Of a stretch of DNA of 64,000 bases, positions 44,571 to 53,577 are shown piece by piece. The stretch is from Streptomyces antibioticus. Its GTDB lineage: Bacteria > Actinomycetota > Actinomycetes > Streptomycetales > Streptomycetaceae. The stretch spans positions 8,131,750 through 8,195,749 of the forward strand of contig NZ_CM007717.1 in assembly GCF_002019855.1 (NCBI RefSeq), written 5' to 3'. Position 1 is the stretch's first letter. Each line of letters starts with the position of its first letter. A program made the position numbers and the translations under genes. The notes under the pieces were generated by a model that was given only the letters and a program-made list of their open reading frames with translations, was not told the DNA's origin and ran no database searches.

Positions 44571-46556
44571 ATGGTGGGGGAAATGGGGCGCCTGGTGGGC
44601 GGGCGGTACCGGTTGGCGGCGCTGATCGGCCAGGGCGGTATGGGCCGGGTGTGGCGCGGTGTCGACGAGACGCTGAACCGGCAGGTCGCGGTCAAGGAGG
44701 TCCTGCTGCCCGACGGGCTGCCGCCCGGGGACCGCGCGCAGCTCGTCCGGCGCACGCTGCGCGAGGCCGAGGTCGCCGCGAAACTCGGGCATCCCGGCAT
44801 CATCACGGTCCACGACGTGGTGAGGGACGCGGACGTGCCCTGGATTGTCATGGAGTACGTTTCCGGTCCGTCCCTGGCCGGGCTCGTCGCGCAGGACGGC
44901 CGGCTGCCGTGGAAGCGCGTCGCCGCGATCGGGGCGCAGATGGCCGACGCGCTCGCGCACGCCCATGGCGCGGGCGTGGTGCACCGCGACCTCAAGCCCG
45001 ACAACGTCCTCGTCCAGGACCGGCGCACGATCATCACCGACTTCGGTATCGCCCGCGTCCTGGACGGATCCGCCGGAACCAGACTGACGCGTACGGGGGC
45101 CGTGGTCGGCACGCCCCAGTACATGCCGCCCGAGCAGATCGAGGGCGGGGAGGCGGCCGCGTCCGGCGACCTGTGGTCCCTGGGCGCCACCCTCTACGCC
45201 GCCGTCGAGGGAAACGTGCCCTTCGACGCCCCGAGCCTGATGCCGTTGTTCCACGCGATCCTCACCAAGCCGCTGCCGGCGCCCCGGCACGCGGGAGAAC
45301 TCGGCCCGGTCCTGGAGGAGTTGCTGGCCAAGGACCCCGGCAAGCGGCCCACCGCGGCGGCACTCGCCGTACGGCTGACCGCCCTGCACCACCCGCCCAC
45401 ACAACGCGGTCAGCAGCCACCCGCCCCGCCCCGGCAGATCCATCACCTGTCCACCGTCACCGCCCCCGCCCAGCCGCCGAACGCGGTCCACCCCCCGACC
45501 CGTCCCGCGACATCGGCACGACGACGACCCTCGACGGCCGCCACTCCCACCCCCGCCGTGCCGAGCGGACCGCGCCGACGGACCCTCCTCTTCGCCGGCG
45601 CCACCGTCGCCATCGGGGCGACCGGCGGGTGGTGGGCCTGGACGTCCGACACGAAGGACGACGCGATCCGGGCCGACACCAGCCTCCCCGGCCACACCAA
45701 GGGCGTGTACGCGCTGGCCTACAGCCCGAACGGCAAGAGCCTCGCCTCCGCGAGCGAGGACAACACCGTCCGCCTGTGGAACGTGACCGCCCCGGACGGC
45801 GACGTCGAACCGGCCAAGCTCACCGGCCTGTTCTGGGCGCTCGCGTTCAGCCCGGACGGCCGGACACTCGCGGGCGGAGGCGCCGACGGGACCATTCATC
45901 TGTGGAACGCGGCCGACAGAAGCCTGGTCGGCACACTCGAGGGGCACAAGCAGCAGGTGTCGTCGCTCGCCTTCAGCCCGGACGGCAGGACGCTCGCCAG
46001 CGGGGGCCTCGACGCCTCGATCCGCCTGTGGAGCCCGGCCGACCGAAAGCTCCTCGAGCGGCTCGACGGGCATGACTCCAACGTCGCGGCGGTGGCGTTC
46101 AGTCCGGACGGCAGGACGCTCGCCAGCGGCAGTTGGGACAACTCGGTGCGCCTGTGGAGCGTGGCCGGCCGGAAGACCGTCGCCAGGTTCAGCCACGCCA
46201 ACTACGTCAGCTCGGTGGCGTTCGGTCCGGACGGCGGGACCCTCGCCAGCGGTTGCTGGGACAACTCCGTGAGCCTCTGGAGCGTGACCGGCCGCGAGAA
46301 GGCCGCCACTCTCGACGGGCACACCAGCGTCGTCCGGGCCGTGGCGTTCAGCCCGGACGGCAAGGCACTGGCCAGCGCCGCCGAGGACGAGACCGTACGC
46401 CTGTGGAATCCGAACGACGGCACCGAGATCGCCGTCCTTTCCGAGCACGCCGGTGCCCTGTGCGCGGTCGCGTTCAGCCCGGACGGCCGTCGGGTGGCCA
46501 GCGCCGACGACTCCGTACGCCTGTGGGATCTGGACCGGCAACTGCCCGCGTCGTGA
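44571..46556 (+). CDS. Transmembrane Ser/Thr protein kinase with WD40 sensor
   Basis: 661 aa from ATG 44571; ATG 44583 (MGRLVGGRYRL) is possible. Kinase domain residues about 10-275: glycine loop GQGGMGRVWRG, Lys42 (VAVKEV), catalytic Asp140 (HRDLKPDN), DFG (ITDFGIARV) and PPEQ activation segment. A Pro-rich linker and one membrane helix (TLLFAGATVAIGATGGWWAW, about residue 345-365) follow, then seven WD40 repeats with the FSPDGRTLASG...VRLW pattern outside the membrane. It probably senses an extracellular or wall ligand and phosphorylates cytoplasmic targets. Confidence 0.94.
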   Translation: MVGEMGRLVGGRYRLAALIGQGGMGRVWRGVDETLNRQVAVKEVLLPDGLPPGDRAQLVRRTLREAEVAAKLGHPGIITVHDVVRDADVPWIVMEYVSGPSLAGLVAQDGRLPWKRVAAIGAQMADALAHAHGAGVVHRDLKPDNVLVQDRRTIITDFGIARVLDGSAGTRLTRTGAVVGTPQYMPPEQIEGGEAAASGDLWSLGATLYAAVEGNVPFDAPSLMPLFHAILTKPLPAPRHAGELGPVLEELLAKDPGKRPTAAALAVRLTALHHPPTQRGQQPPAPPRQIHHLSTVTAPAQPPNAVHPPTRPATSARRRPSTAATPTPAVPSGPRRRTLLFAGATVAIGATGGWWAWTSDTKDDAIRADTSLPGHTKGVYALAYSPNGKSLASASEDNTVRLWNVTAPDGDVEPAKLTGLFWALAFSPDGRTLAGGGADGTIHLWNAADRSLVGTLEGHKQQVSSLAFSPDGRTLASGGLDASIRLWSPADRKLLERLDGHDSNVAAVAFSPDGRTLASGSWDNSVRLWSVAGRKTVARFSHANYVSSVAFGPDGGTLASGCWDNSVSLWSVTGREKAATLDGHTSVVRAVAFSPDGKALASAAEDETVRLWNPNDGTEIAVLSEHAGALCAVAFSPDGRRVASADDSVRLWDLDRQLPAS

Positions 46557-46621
46557 CCTTCGGCCTCAGGCCCGGCGACACGGCGGGGCGAGCGGTGTGG
46601 GCGGGGCGGCTCAGAACCGTT

Positions 46622-48883
46622 TCACCCCTGTGAGAGGTCCGCGCGCAGGTACGCCGCCGTATGGGAGTCCGTGGTCTTCAGGAGGTCCGCCGGGGTTCCC
46701 TCGAACAGGACGTGGCCGCCGCCGCTGCCTCCCTCGGGGCCGAGGTCGATGATCCAGTCGGCGCTTCGGACGACATCGAGGTTGTGCTCGATGACGATGA
46801 CGGTGTTGCCCTGGTCGACGAGGCGTTCGACGATGCCGAGGAGGCGCTGGACGTCCGACATGTGCAGGCCGGTCGTCGGCTCGTCCATGACGTAGACACT
46901 GCCGACCCGGTGCAGATCGGCGGCGAGCTTGAGGCGCTGACACTCGCCGCCGGACAGGGTGCTGAGCGGCTGGCCGAGGCGCAGGTAGTCCAGGCCCACG
47001 TCGTTCAGGGCGTGCAGGACCGGGCGGAGCTTGGGCTCGGTGAAGAAGTCCGCCGCCTCCGCCGCCGTCATCTCCAGTACGTCGCTGATCGATCGACCGC
47101 GCAGACGGTGGCCGAGGACGTCCTCGGAGAAGCGGCGGCCCCGGCAGACCTCGCACACGGACTTCAGCGTCTCCAGGAACGCCAGGTCGGTGTAGAGCAC
47201 GCCGAGGCCCTGGCAATTCGCGCAGGCGCCTTTGGAGTTGGCGCTGAACAGGGAGGCGCTGACGCCGTTGGCCTTGGCGAACAGCTTGCGGATCGGGTCC
47301 GAAAGGCCGGTGTACGTCGCCGTGTTGGACCGCCGTCCCGCCGTCACCGCCGACTGGTCGATCACGACGGCGTCGGGGTGCTGCCTGAGGAACGCGTCGT
47401 TGACGAGGGAACTCTTGCCGGACCCGGCGACACCGGTGACCACGGTCAGGACGCCGGTGGGGAAGCCGACCGTGACGTCCTTGAGGTTGTGGCTCGTGGC
47501 GTGGGTGACGGTGAGCGTGCCGGTGGGGCGGCGAGGCGCGGTCTTCAGGGGCAGCCGGCGCTTCAGGTGACGCCCGGTGAGGGTGTCGGCCTCGGTGAGA
47601 CCGGCGAAGGTGCCCTCGAAGACGACCGTGCCGCCGAGCGTCCCGGCCCTGGGGCCCATGTCGACCACATGGTCCGCGATGGCCATGACGTCGGGATCGT
47701 GCTCGACCACGAGGACGGTGTTGCCCTTGTCCCGCAGGGCGAGCAGGAGTTCCTTGAGCCGGTGCACGTCCCGGGGGTGCAGGCCGACACTCGGCTCGTC
47801 GAAGACGTACAGCATCTCGGTGAGGCTGCTGGACAGATGGCGGACCGTCTTGATCCGCTGCGACTCGCCGCCCGAGAGGGTGCGGGTCTCCCGGTTCAGG
47901 CTCAGATAGCCGAGACCGATCTCCAGCAGGTGCCGCAGCCGGGCGACCAGGTCGTCCAGGACGGGTTTGACGTGGGGCAGGTCCAGCCCAGACAGGACCT
48001 CCGTCAGGCGCTCGGCCTCCATGGCGGTGAGGTCCGCGATGTGATGGCCGCCGATCCGGGTGGAGAGCGCGGCGGGCGCCAGCCGGGTGCCGCCGCAGTC
48101 GGGGCAGGGAGCCGAGTGCACGAACCGCCGGAGCGCCTGGCGGTTGCGCTCGGACATGTCCTCCTTCTTGATGTAGAGCCGGGTGAACTTGTCCACCAGG
48201 CCCTCGTACTTGACGTTCAGCGTGTTGCCCTGCCAGTCCAGGCGGAGCTTGTGCGGCAGTTCGCCGTGCAGCAGCGCCTGCCACTCCCGCTCGGTGAAGT
48301 CGGACAGCGGCTTGTCGTTGTCGAAGAGGCCCGACTCCATGTAACTCAGCCAGTACCAGGTGTCGTTGGAGAAGTCGGGGTGGAGCAGCGCGCCTTGGCG
48401 GAGGGAGCGGGAGCGGTCGACGAGCGCGTCGAGGTCGGGCCTCACGACCGTGCCCAGGCCCTCGCAGGTCGGACACATGCCCTGGGGGTCGTTGAAGGAG
48501 AAGGTGCTCGGCGGCAGTCCGGCGGGGTCCCCGGCGCGGGAGAACAGCAGGCGCAGCAGGGGGTTGATGTCGGTGATCGTGCCCACGGTGGAGCGCGGGT
48601 TGCCGCCCAGGCGCTTCTGGTCGATGACGACCGCGGCGGAGATGTTCTCGACGGCGTCCACGTCCGGACGGCCGTGATCGGGCAGGAAGTTGCGGACGAA
48701 GGCGGTGAACGTCTCGTTGAGCTGCCGCTGCGCCTCGGCCGCGAGGGTGTCGAACACCAGGGACGACTTGCCCGAGCCGGAGACGCCGGTGAAGACCGTC
48801 AGCCGTCCTCTCGGGATGGTCAGTGAGACGTTCTTGAGGTTGTTCTCCCGGGCACCGGTCACCCTGATGGCGTCGGTCCTCAC
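46622..48883 (-). CDS. UvrA-like ABC ATPase for antibiotic resistance (DrrC type)
   Basis: 753 aa, shorter than excinuclease UvrA (about 950) because the UvrB-interaction region is missing. Two ATPase cassettes: GVSGSGKSSL near residue 33 and GVAGSGKSSL near residue 475, signatures LSGGESQRIK and LSGGECQRLK, Walker B FDEPSVGLHP and MDEPTTGLHM. Zinc-finger cysteines CPTCEGLG, CPDCGG, CANCQG and CEVCRG are present. Class III UvrA proteins such as DrrC remove or displace DNA-intercalating drugs. It lies downstream of the DrrA/DrrB-like exporter, consistent with self-protection against a DNA-binding product such as actinomycin. Confidence 0.92.
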   Translation of the reverse strand: MRTDAIRVTGARENNLKNVSLTIPRGRLTVFTGVSGSGKSSLVFDTLAAEAQRQLNETFTAFVRNFLPDHGRPDVDAVENISAAVVIDQKRLGGNPRSTVGTITDINPLLRLLFSRAGDPAGLPPSTFSFNDPQGMCPTCEGLGTVVRPDLDALVDRSRSLRQGALLHPDFSNDTWYWLSYMESGLFDNDKPLSDFTEREWQALLHGELPHKLRLDWQGNTLNVKYEGLVDKFTRLYIKKEDMSERNRQALRRFVHSAPCPDCGGTRLAPAALSTRIGGHHIADLTAMEAERLTEVLSGLDLPHVKPVLDDLVARLRHLLEIGLGYLSLNRETRTLSGGESQRIKTVRHLSSSLTEMLYVFDEPSVGLHPRDVHRLKELLLALRDKGNTVLVVEHDPDVMAIADHVVDMGPRAGTLGGTVVFEGTFAGLTEADTLTGRHLKRRLPLKTAPRRPTGTLTVTHATSHNLKDVTVGFPTGVLTVVTGVAGSGKSSLVNDAFLRQHPDAVVIDQSAVTAGRRSNTATYTGLSDPIRKLFAKANGVSASLFSANSKGACANCQGLGVLYTDLAFLETLKSVCEVCRGRRFSEDVLGHRLRGRSISDVLEMTAAEAADFFTEPKLRPVLHALNDVGLDYLRLGQPLSTLSGGECQRLKLAADLHRVGSVYVMDEPTTGLHMSDVQRLLGIVERLVDQGNTVIVIEHNLDVVRSADWIIDLGPEGGSGGGHVLFEGTPADLLKTTDSHTAAYLRADLSQG

Positions 48884-48915
48884 ATGTGCTCCTCGTGCTC
48901 TTCGGTGGTACGGGT

Positions 48916-48946
48916 GGGCTCCCCCTCCGGGGGAAAGGGGGAGCCC
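48916..48946 (-). terminator. Intercistronic hairpin between drrB-like and uvrA-like genes
   Basis: 11-bp perfect arms (gggctccccct / agggggagccc) with a 9-base loop in the 138-base gap. It may attenuate read-through so that the UvrA-like protein is made at a different level from the exporter. Confidence 0.65.
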
Positions 48947-48986
48947 GGTCTCGGGGTCGGCCGGTGAGCCCTGTATGCCCGGCGCC

Positions 48987-49020
48987 GTCAGGAATCCGGC
49001 GCTGTCAGGAATCCGGTGCC
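48987..49020. repeat. 17-bp imperfect tandem duplication
   Basis: gtcaggaatccggcgct (48987-49003) is followed by gtcaggaatccggtgcc (49004-49020), ending one base before the stop codon region of the drrB-like gene. Confidence 0.65.
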
Positions 49021-49021
49021 G

Positions 49022-49789
49022 TCACGCGTTCTCCTTCTGGAACGTCCGCGTCCCCCACAGCAGCGCGAGCCCGGCCATGAGCACGAGCACGAGGGAACCG
49101 GTCAGCAGCCCCGTCGAACCCAAGTCCCCCCGGAACGCCGCGCGTTCGGCGTCGACCACATGGGTCAGCGGGTTGATCCGCGCCAGGTTGTACAGCCAGT
49201 CGGGGGCGAGCTGCGCGGTGACCGGCAGAAGGACGCCGGACAGCAGGAGCAGCGGCAGGAGCACCGCGTTCATCAGGGAGGGGAACGCGGCCTCGCTCTT
49301 GAGGATCATCGCCAGCGCGTACGACCCCGAGGACAGCGTGATGGCCAGGACCGCGGCGATCAGCAGGCTGAGCAGCATGCCGGACACCGGGGCGTCGAGG
49401 TCGAAGACGAGGAGGGTCACCAGCACGATCAGGGCGGACTGGGCGGTGGCCTGCACGGCCTGGGCCAGCACCTTGCCGAACAGCAGCGCGGCCCGGCTCG
49501 CCGGGGTGCCGCGGAAGCGGTCGACCACACCGACCCGGTACTCGGTGAGCAGGCCGACACCGGCGAAGGAGCCGCTGAACAGTGCCGTCTGCACGATGAG
49601 CGCCGGTGTGAGCACGGCCCAGGCGTCGCCGGGCGGGAAGCCGGGCGTGTGGTCGACGACCGTCACCATGAGCGGCCCGAAGAGGAACAGATACAGCAGC
49701 GGCTGCATGATCCCGATGATCAGCCAGGTCGGACTGCGCAGCGAGAGCCTCATGTCCCGCAGGAAGATCAGCCGGGTGTCACGCAGCAT
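49022..49789 (-). CDS. ABC-2 type drug exporter membrane subunit (DrrB-like)
   Basis: 255 aa with six predicted helices starting PTWLIIGIMQPLLYLFLFGP. The ABC-2 signature region is present: EYRVGVVDRFRGTPASRAALLFGKVL and, near the end, PDWLYNLARINPLTHVVDAERA. It overlaps the ATPase gene by 11 bases, so production is coupled. Together they should export the cluster's product. Confidence 0.93.
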   Translation of the reverse strand: MLRDTRLIFLRDMRLSLRSPTWLIIGIMQPLLYLFLFGPLMVTVVDHTPGFPPGDAWAVLTPALIVQTALFSGSFAGVGLLTEYRVGVVDRFRGTPASRAALLFGKVLAQAVQATAQSALIVLVTLLVFDLDAPVSGMLLSLLIAAVLAITLSSGSYALAMILKSEAAFPSLMNAVLLPLLLLSGVLLPVTAQLAPDWLYNLARINPLTHVVDAERAAFRGDLGSTGLLTGSLVLVLMAGLALLWGTRTFQKENA

Positions 49790-50762
49790 GGGCGGCCTCC
49801 ACGGCCTGGGGCGCGGTCTCGCCGTCCCGCAGGGAGCGCCCGGTGAGACCGAGGAACACGTCGTCGAGGGTGGGCCGGTTGACCTTGACCGAGGTCATGG
49901 TGATGCCGTGGCCGTCGAGGACGCGCAGCAGCTCCGGCAGCGCGACATCGCCCCGGGGCACCCGGAAGCGGACCGTGTCGGCGGTGACGGTCACCTCGTG
50001 CGCGCCGGTCAGCCGTTCGGCGAGTGAGGCCGCCTCGGTGGCCCGGTCGGCCACCTCGACGGTGACCGCGTCGCCGGAGACGCGGGCCTTCAGCTCCTCC
50101 GGGGTGCCCTCGGCGACGATCGTGCCGTCGTCGGTGACGAGGATGCGGTCGCACAGGGCGTCGGCCTCGTCGAGGTAGTGGGTGGTGAGGAAGACGGTCA
50201 TGCCCTGCTCGGCGCGCATCCGGCGGACGTGGTCCCACAGGTTGGCCCGGCTCTGCGGATCCAGTCCGGTGGTGGGTTCGTCGAGGAAGACCAGCGCCGG
50301 TTCGTGGACCAGTCCGAGCGCGATGTCGAGCCGCCGGCGCTGACCGCCGGAGAGCGTCTTGGCGGGGCGCTGGTCCAGTCCGGCCAGGTCGAGCCGTTCC
50401 GCGAGCAGGGCCCCGCGCCGCCGGGCCTCGGCGCGTGACAGACCGTACAGCCGGGCCTGGAGTTCGATCTCCTCGGCGACCTTGGACTCCGGCCAGGTGG
50501 AGCCGCCCTGGGGGACGTAGCCGATGTTGCGCCGTACGCCCTGGGGGTCCGTCAGGAGGTCGCAGCCGGCCACGGTGCCGGTGCCGCCGGTGGGGCGCAG
50601 CAGGGTGGTGAGCATCCGTAAGGTCGTGGTCTTTCCGGCCCCGTTGGGACCCAGGAATCCGACCAGTTCGCCTGCCGCCACATCGAAGTCGATGCCTTTG
50701 ACCGCGTCGACGGTACGGCCCCTCAGGGTGAACCGGCGGGCGAGACCTCGCACTGTGATCAT
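49779..50762 (-). CDS. ABC drug exporter ATPase (DrrA-like)
   Basis: 327 aa from ATG 50762 (MITVRGLARRF), preceded by GAGAGAAGGA; the frame upstream of it overlaps the SIP gene and is not coding. Walker A GPNGAGKTT, Q-loop YVPQGGS, signature LSGGQRRRLDIAL, Walker B ALVFLDEPTTGLDP and H-loop LTTHYLDEAD. The C-terminal DrrA-type extension ends with the conserved PTLDDVFLGLTGR. It energises export through the DrrB-like subunit. Confidence 0.94.
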   Translation of the reverse strand: MITVRGLARRFTLRGRTVDAVKGIDFDVAAGELVGFLGPNGAGKTTTLRMLTTLLRPTGGTGTVAGCDLLTDPQGVRRNIGYVPQGGSTWPESKVAEEIELQARLYGLSRAEARRRGALLAERLDLAGLDQRPAKTLSGGQRRRLDIALGLVHEPALVFLDEPTTGLDPQSRANLWDHVRRMRAEQGMTVFLTTHYLDEADALCDRILVTDDGTIVAEGTPEELKARVSGDAVTVEVADRATEAASLAERLTGAHEVTVTADTVRFRVPRGDVALPELLRVLDGHGITMTSVKVNRPTLDDVFLGLTGRSLRDGETAPQAVEAAHAA

Positions 50763-50847
50763 GGGATCCTTCTCTCGTACCGGCCGTCCCCCGGCCGGAT
50801 CGCGACGCTGCCCGGCCGACAGGCGGCCGCTTCCGTCGCTGCGCTCG

Positions 50848-51732
50848 TCAGGCACGGTCGTCGGCGGCGGCCTGGAACTCTGCGAGCCGCTCCTGCGCCT
50901 CGGCCATGTCCTCGGTGGTCGGGGCGTCGTCCTGGGTGAGCTTGAAGCGCCAGTAGCCGCTGAAGTCGATCGACCGCTTGTCCAGCCCCCGCTCGTCGAC
51001 CAGATGACGGCGCAGCGCGCGGACCGCGCCCGACTCCCCGGCCAGCCAGATGAAGGGGCGCCCGGGCGGGAACTCGGCCCCGCGGACGGCGTCGATCAGC
51101 ACCTCGCTACGGCCCGCCGGCGTCCCGTCGCGGTGCAGCCAGTGGACGGTGGCGTCGCCCGCTGTCTCCAGGTCCTGCTGCTCGCCGTCGTCGGCGACCT
51201 CGATGTAGGCCACGGCGTGGGCTTCCTTCGGCAGGGCGTCGAGCAGGCTGCCGATGGCGGGCAGCGCGGTCTCGTCGCCGGCGAGCAGCAGCCAGTCGGC
51301 GGCGGCGATCGAGTCGGTGAGGGAGACCGGCCGGGCGTAGACCGCCGACGGGCCCACCATGCCGATGCGGTCGCCGGGCCGGGCGGAGCCGGCCCAGCGG
51401 GTGGCCGGTCCGGTGTCGCCGTGCAGGACGAAGTCGATCTCGACGGTCCTGGTCCCGGGGATCCGCCGACGGAGGGTGAAGCTGCGCATCCACGGCCGCT
51501 CGTCCTCGGGGACGGCCAGGAACGCCTGGTACCAGCTCGTCGCGTCGTCGCTCTGCTCCGGCAGCACGGGCAGGCGCTGGCCGGACCGGGGGAAGCACAG
51601 CTTGAGCTGCTGGTCCGGGGTCCGGCCGACGGAGTCGTCGAGGTCGTCGGCCTCGAACGTCACGCGAGCCATCCGCGGTGTGATGCGAGTGATGTCGGTG
51701 ACCTGGATGAACGTGACGGGGAGCTCTGCCAT
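50848..51732 (-). CDS. Siderophore-interacting (SIP) family flavoprotein
   Basis: 294 aa from ATG 51732, preceded by GGAAGG. FAD-binding domain: RMARVTFEADDLDD, MRSFTLRRRIPGTRTVEIDFVLHGD (R-x-F/Y-T-x-R) and GDRIGMVGPSAVY. C-terminal NAD(P)H domain: LLLAGDETALPAIGSLLDALP, and WLAGESGAVRALRRHLVDERG with a YWR ending typical of SIP proteins. Family members reduce ferric siderophores; the role in this cluster is open (perhaps electron supply or iron release). It starts the operon that continues with the exporter, 85 bases downstream. Confidence 0.92.
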   Translation of the reverse strand: MAELPVTFIQVTDITRITPRMARVTFEADDLDDSVGRTPDQQLKLCFPRSGQRLPVLPEQSDDATSWYQAFLAVPEDERPWMRSFTLRRRIPGTRTVEIDFVLHGDTGPATRWAGSARPGDRIGMVGPSAVYARPVSLTDSIAAADWLLLAGDETALPAIGSLLDALPKEAHAVAYIEVADDGEQQDLETAGDATVHWLHRDGTPAGRSEVLIDAVRGAEFPPGRPFIWLAGESGAVRALRRHLVDERGLDKRSIDFSGYWRFKLTQDDAPTTEDMAEAQERLAEFQAAADDRA

Positions 51733-51787
51733 CGAAAACCTTCCGAGAACGTCGGGCATCCCGGGGCGGGCCCGCGCCCACCTGGTA

Positions 51788-51804
51788 TCTTTACCCTGTA
51801 AAGA
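51788..51804. promoter_or_regulatory. Palindromic operator between SIP and TetR genes
   Basis: tctttaccctgtaaaga has 7-bp perfect arms around cct. A weaker version (ctttatggggtaagg) lies at 51823-51837. Both lie between the divergent SIP operon and the TetR gene and are the probable binding sites of that TetR protein. Confidence 0.7.
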
Positions 51805-51846
51805 GATGCCTCGGCGAGGTTACTTTATGGGGTAAGGAGTTGCAAG

Positions 51847-52689
51847 GTGGTTGTGTTTGCCGGACAGGGTGACGCCCGCAGGTCCATGTCTCTGCTGTGG
51901 CGCCCGGCCGAATCCCGGGGCGCCAGAACAGGGCCCGGACCCAAGCCCGGGCTCGATGTGGACACGATTGTGGCCGCGGGTGTCGCGGTCGCGGACGAAC
52001 AGGGAATGGGGGCCCTGTCGATGCGCGCGGTCGGCGCCCGGCTCGGGCGGACCGCCATGGCGCTCTACACGTACGTGCCGAGCAAGAGCGAACTGGTCGA
52101 CCTCATGCACGACCGGGTGCTGGGCGAACTGCCCACCGAGTACCCGACCGACGCTGGCTGGCGCCCGGCGGTCACGGCCTGGGCCGACGACGTCTGGGCG
52201 TTCTGTCTGCGCCACCCGTGGGTGCTCCAGGTGTCCCAGGCCAGACCCGTCCTCGGGCCGAACGAGTACGCGCAGATGGAGACGCTGGTGCGGATCCTCG
52301 GCGCGGCCGGCCTGGAACCGCTGCACACGAGACGGGTCATCGCCGTGTTGTTCCAGTTCGTGCGGGGTATGGCCCGGGTCGCCGCCGAGCACCGGCAGGC
52401 CGCGCCGGACACCGGCGTGTCCGACGAGGAGTGGTGGGCCGAGCGGTCCGCGCTCCTCATGGAGGTGGCCCCCGACTTCGCCGGACGCTTCCCCGCCCTG
52501 GCGGCGCTGGAGTCGCGGGCGACCCTCGCCGCCGCGGCCGAACCGGGGGCCGACGACGCCGCGCCGTATCTGGAGCGCGAGGCCGAGGAGGCGTTCCGGG
52601 TCGGCCTGGACGTGATCCTCGACGGCATCGACGCGGCCCGGCGGACCGGCTCCGGCGGCGCGGTCCTCGCCTCCGCCCCCACGCCCTGA
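51847..52689 (+). CDS. TetR-family regulator of the resistance operon
   Basis: 280 aa from GTG 51847 (AAGGAG 7 bases upstream); ATG 51886 would remove 13 residues. HTH: DTIVAAGVAVADEQGMGALS, then MRAVGARLGRTAMALYTYVPSKSELVDLM. It has a TetR_C (tetracycline-repressor-like) ligand domain: YPTDAGWRPAVTAWADDVWAFCLRHPWVLQVSQ. It is divergent from the SIP-exporter-UvrA operon with palindromes between, so it most likely represses that operon until a drug or precursor binds. Confidence 0.92.
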   Translation: MVVFAGQGDARRSMSLLWRPAESRGARTGPGPKPGLDVDTIVAAGVAVADEQGMGALSMRAVGARLGRTAMALYTYVPSKSELVDLMHDRVLGELPTEYPTDAGWRPAVTAWADDVWAFCLRHPWVLQVSQARPVLGPNEYAQMETLVRILGAAGLEPLHTRRVIAVLFQFVRGMARVAAEHRQAAPDTGVSDEEWWAERSALLMEVAPDFAGRFPALAALESRATLAAAAEPGADDAAPYLEREAEEAFRVGLDVILDGIDAARRTGSGGAVLASAPTP

Positions 52690-52717
52690 CGGCCCCTGCG
52701 GTACGACGCTCTCGGCG

Positions 52718-52748
52718 CGCGAACATTTCCCGCGGAGGCATGTTCGCG
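52718..52748 (+). terminator. Hairpin downstream of the TetR gene
   Basis: 9-bp perfect arms (cgcgaacat / atgttcgcg) with a 13-base loop, 29 bases after the TetR stop. Confidence 0.65.
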
Positions 52749-52882
52749 TCCAAGGCGGCCGCATTTTGACTAGAAAGGTTCGTTACTGCATCTGAACGGT
52801 GATCTAGGGTTTCTCGTGGGCCAGTCGCTTTACGACTCCCGGCCGTTGACCACCGGCACGGAAGTTGTCATTTCCTAATGTC

Positions 52883-53542
52883 ATGGGGGTGTACATGCAG
52901 CACTTCGCCAAGGACGACCGGCAGGACAAACACCTACCGGTCGGCCGCAGAGCGGGCGGCAGGGCTGTTCCCCCCTGGACCGCCGGCCGCGAGCAGATCC
53001 TCACCACCCGGGTCGGCCTGAAGATCCCCACCGCCCTGTCGTACGACCGGTGGGAGAAGGCCGGGCTGTACATCTTCCGCATCGCCGACTCCTCCGCCTG
53101 GTGCCTGGGGGACTGGCTCGTCTACGGCCAGGAGTGCTACGCCGACCGCTACCAGGCCGGGGTCCAGGCCGCCGGACTCGACTACCAGACCCTGCGCAAC
53201 TACGCCTGGGTCGCCCGGCACTTCGAGAGCGCGCGCCGACGCGAGAACCTCAGCTTCGGACACCACGCCGAGGTGGCCTCCCTGCCTCCCGCCGAGGCCG
53301 ACACCTGGCTCGACCGCGCGGAACAGCACGGCTGGTCCAGGAACCAGCTCAGGGTCCAGTTGCGGGAGAGCCGCCGCGGCAACCGGGCCATCGCCCCCGC
53401 GCGGGCCAGCCTGCCCCGCATCAGCGCGCCCCACGAACGAGTGGAGCGCTGGCGCGAGGCCGCGTCGAAGGACGACCGGGACTTCGAGGAATGGATCCTC
53501 CTGACCCTCGACCGTGCCGCCGCGCACGAACTCGGCCCCTGA
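52883..53542 (+). CDS. LmbU-family cluster regulator
   Basis: 219 aa from ATG 52883; ATG 52895 (MQHFAKDDRQ) and TTG 52865 are alternatives and none has an ideal ribosome binding site. The LmbU core is unmistakable: TTRVGLKIPTALSYDRWEKAG, then SSAWCLGDWLVYGQECYADR and AGLDYQTLRNYAWVARHFES. LmbU-type DNA-binding proteins activate antibiotic clusters such as lincomycin, and one is found in actinomycin clusters. A weak TTGACT (52766-52771) may be its -35. The ferredoxin gene follows 35 bases on. Confidence 0.93.
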   Translation: MGVYMQHFAKDDRQDKHLPVGRRAGGRAVPPWTAGREQILTTRVGLKIPTALSYDRWEKAGLYIFRIADSSAWCLGDWLVYGQECYADRYQAGVQAAGLDYQTLRNYAWVARHFESARRRENLSFGHHAEVASLPPAEADTWLDRAEQHGWSRNQLRVQLRESRRGNRAIAPARASLPRISAPHERVERWREAASKDDRDFEEWILLTLDRAAAHELGP

Positions 53543-53577
53543 CGGCCCGCCGGCCCGACCATCGGAGACCGCCTCCT

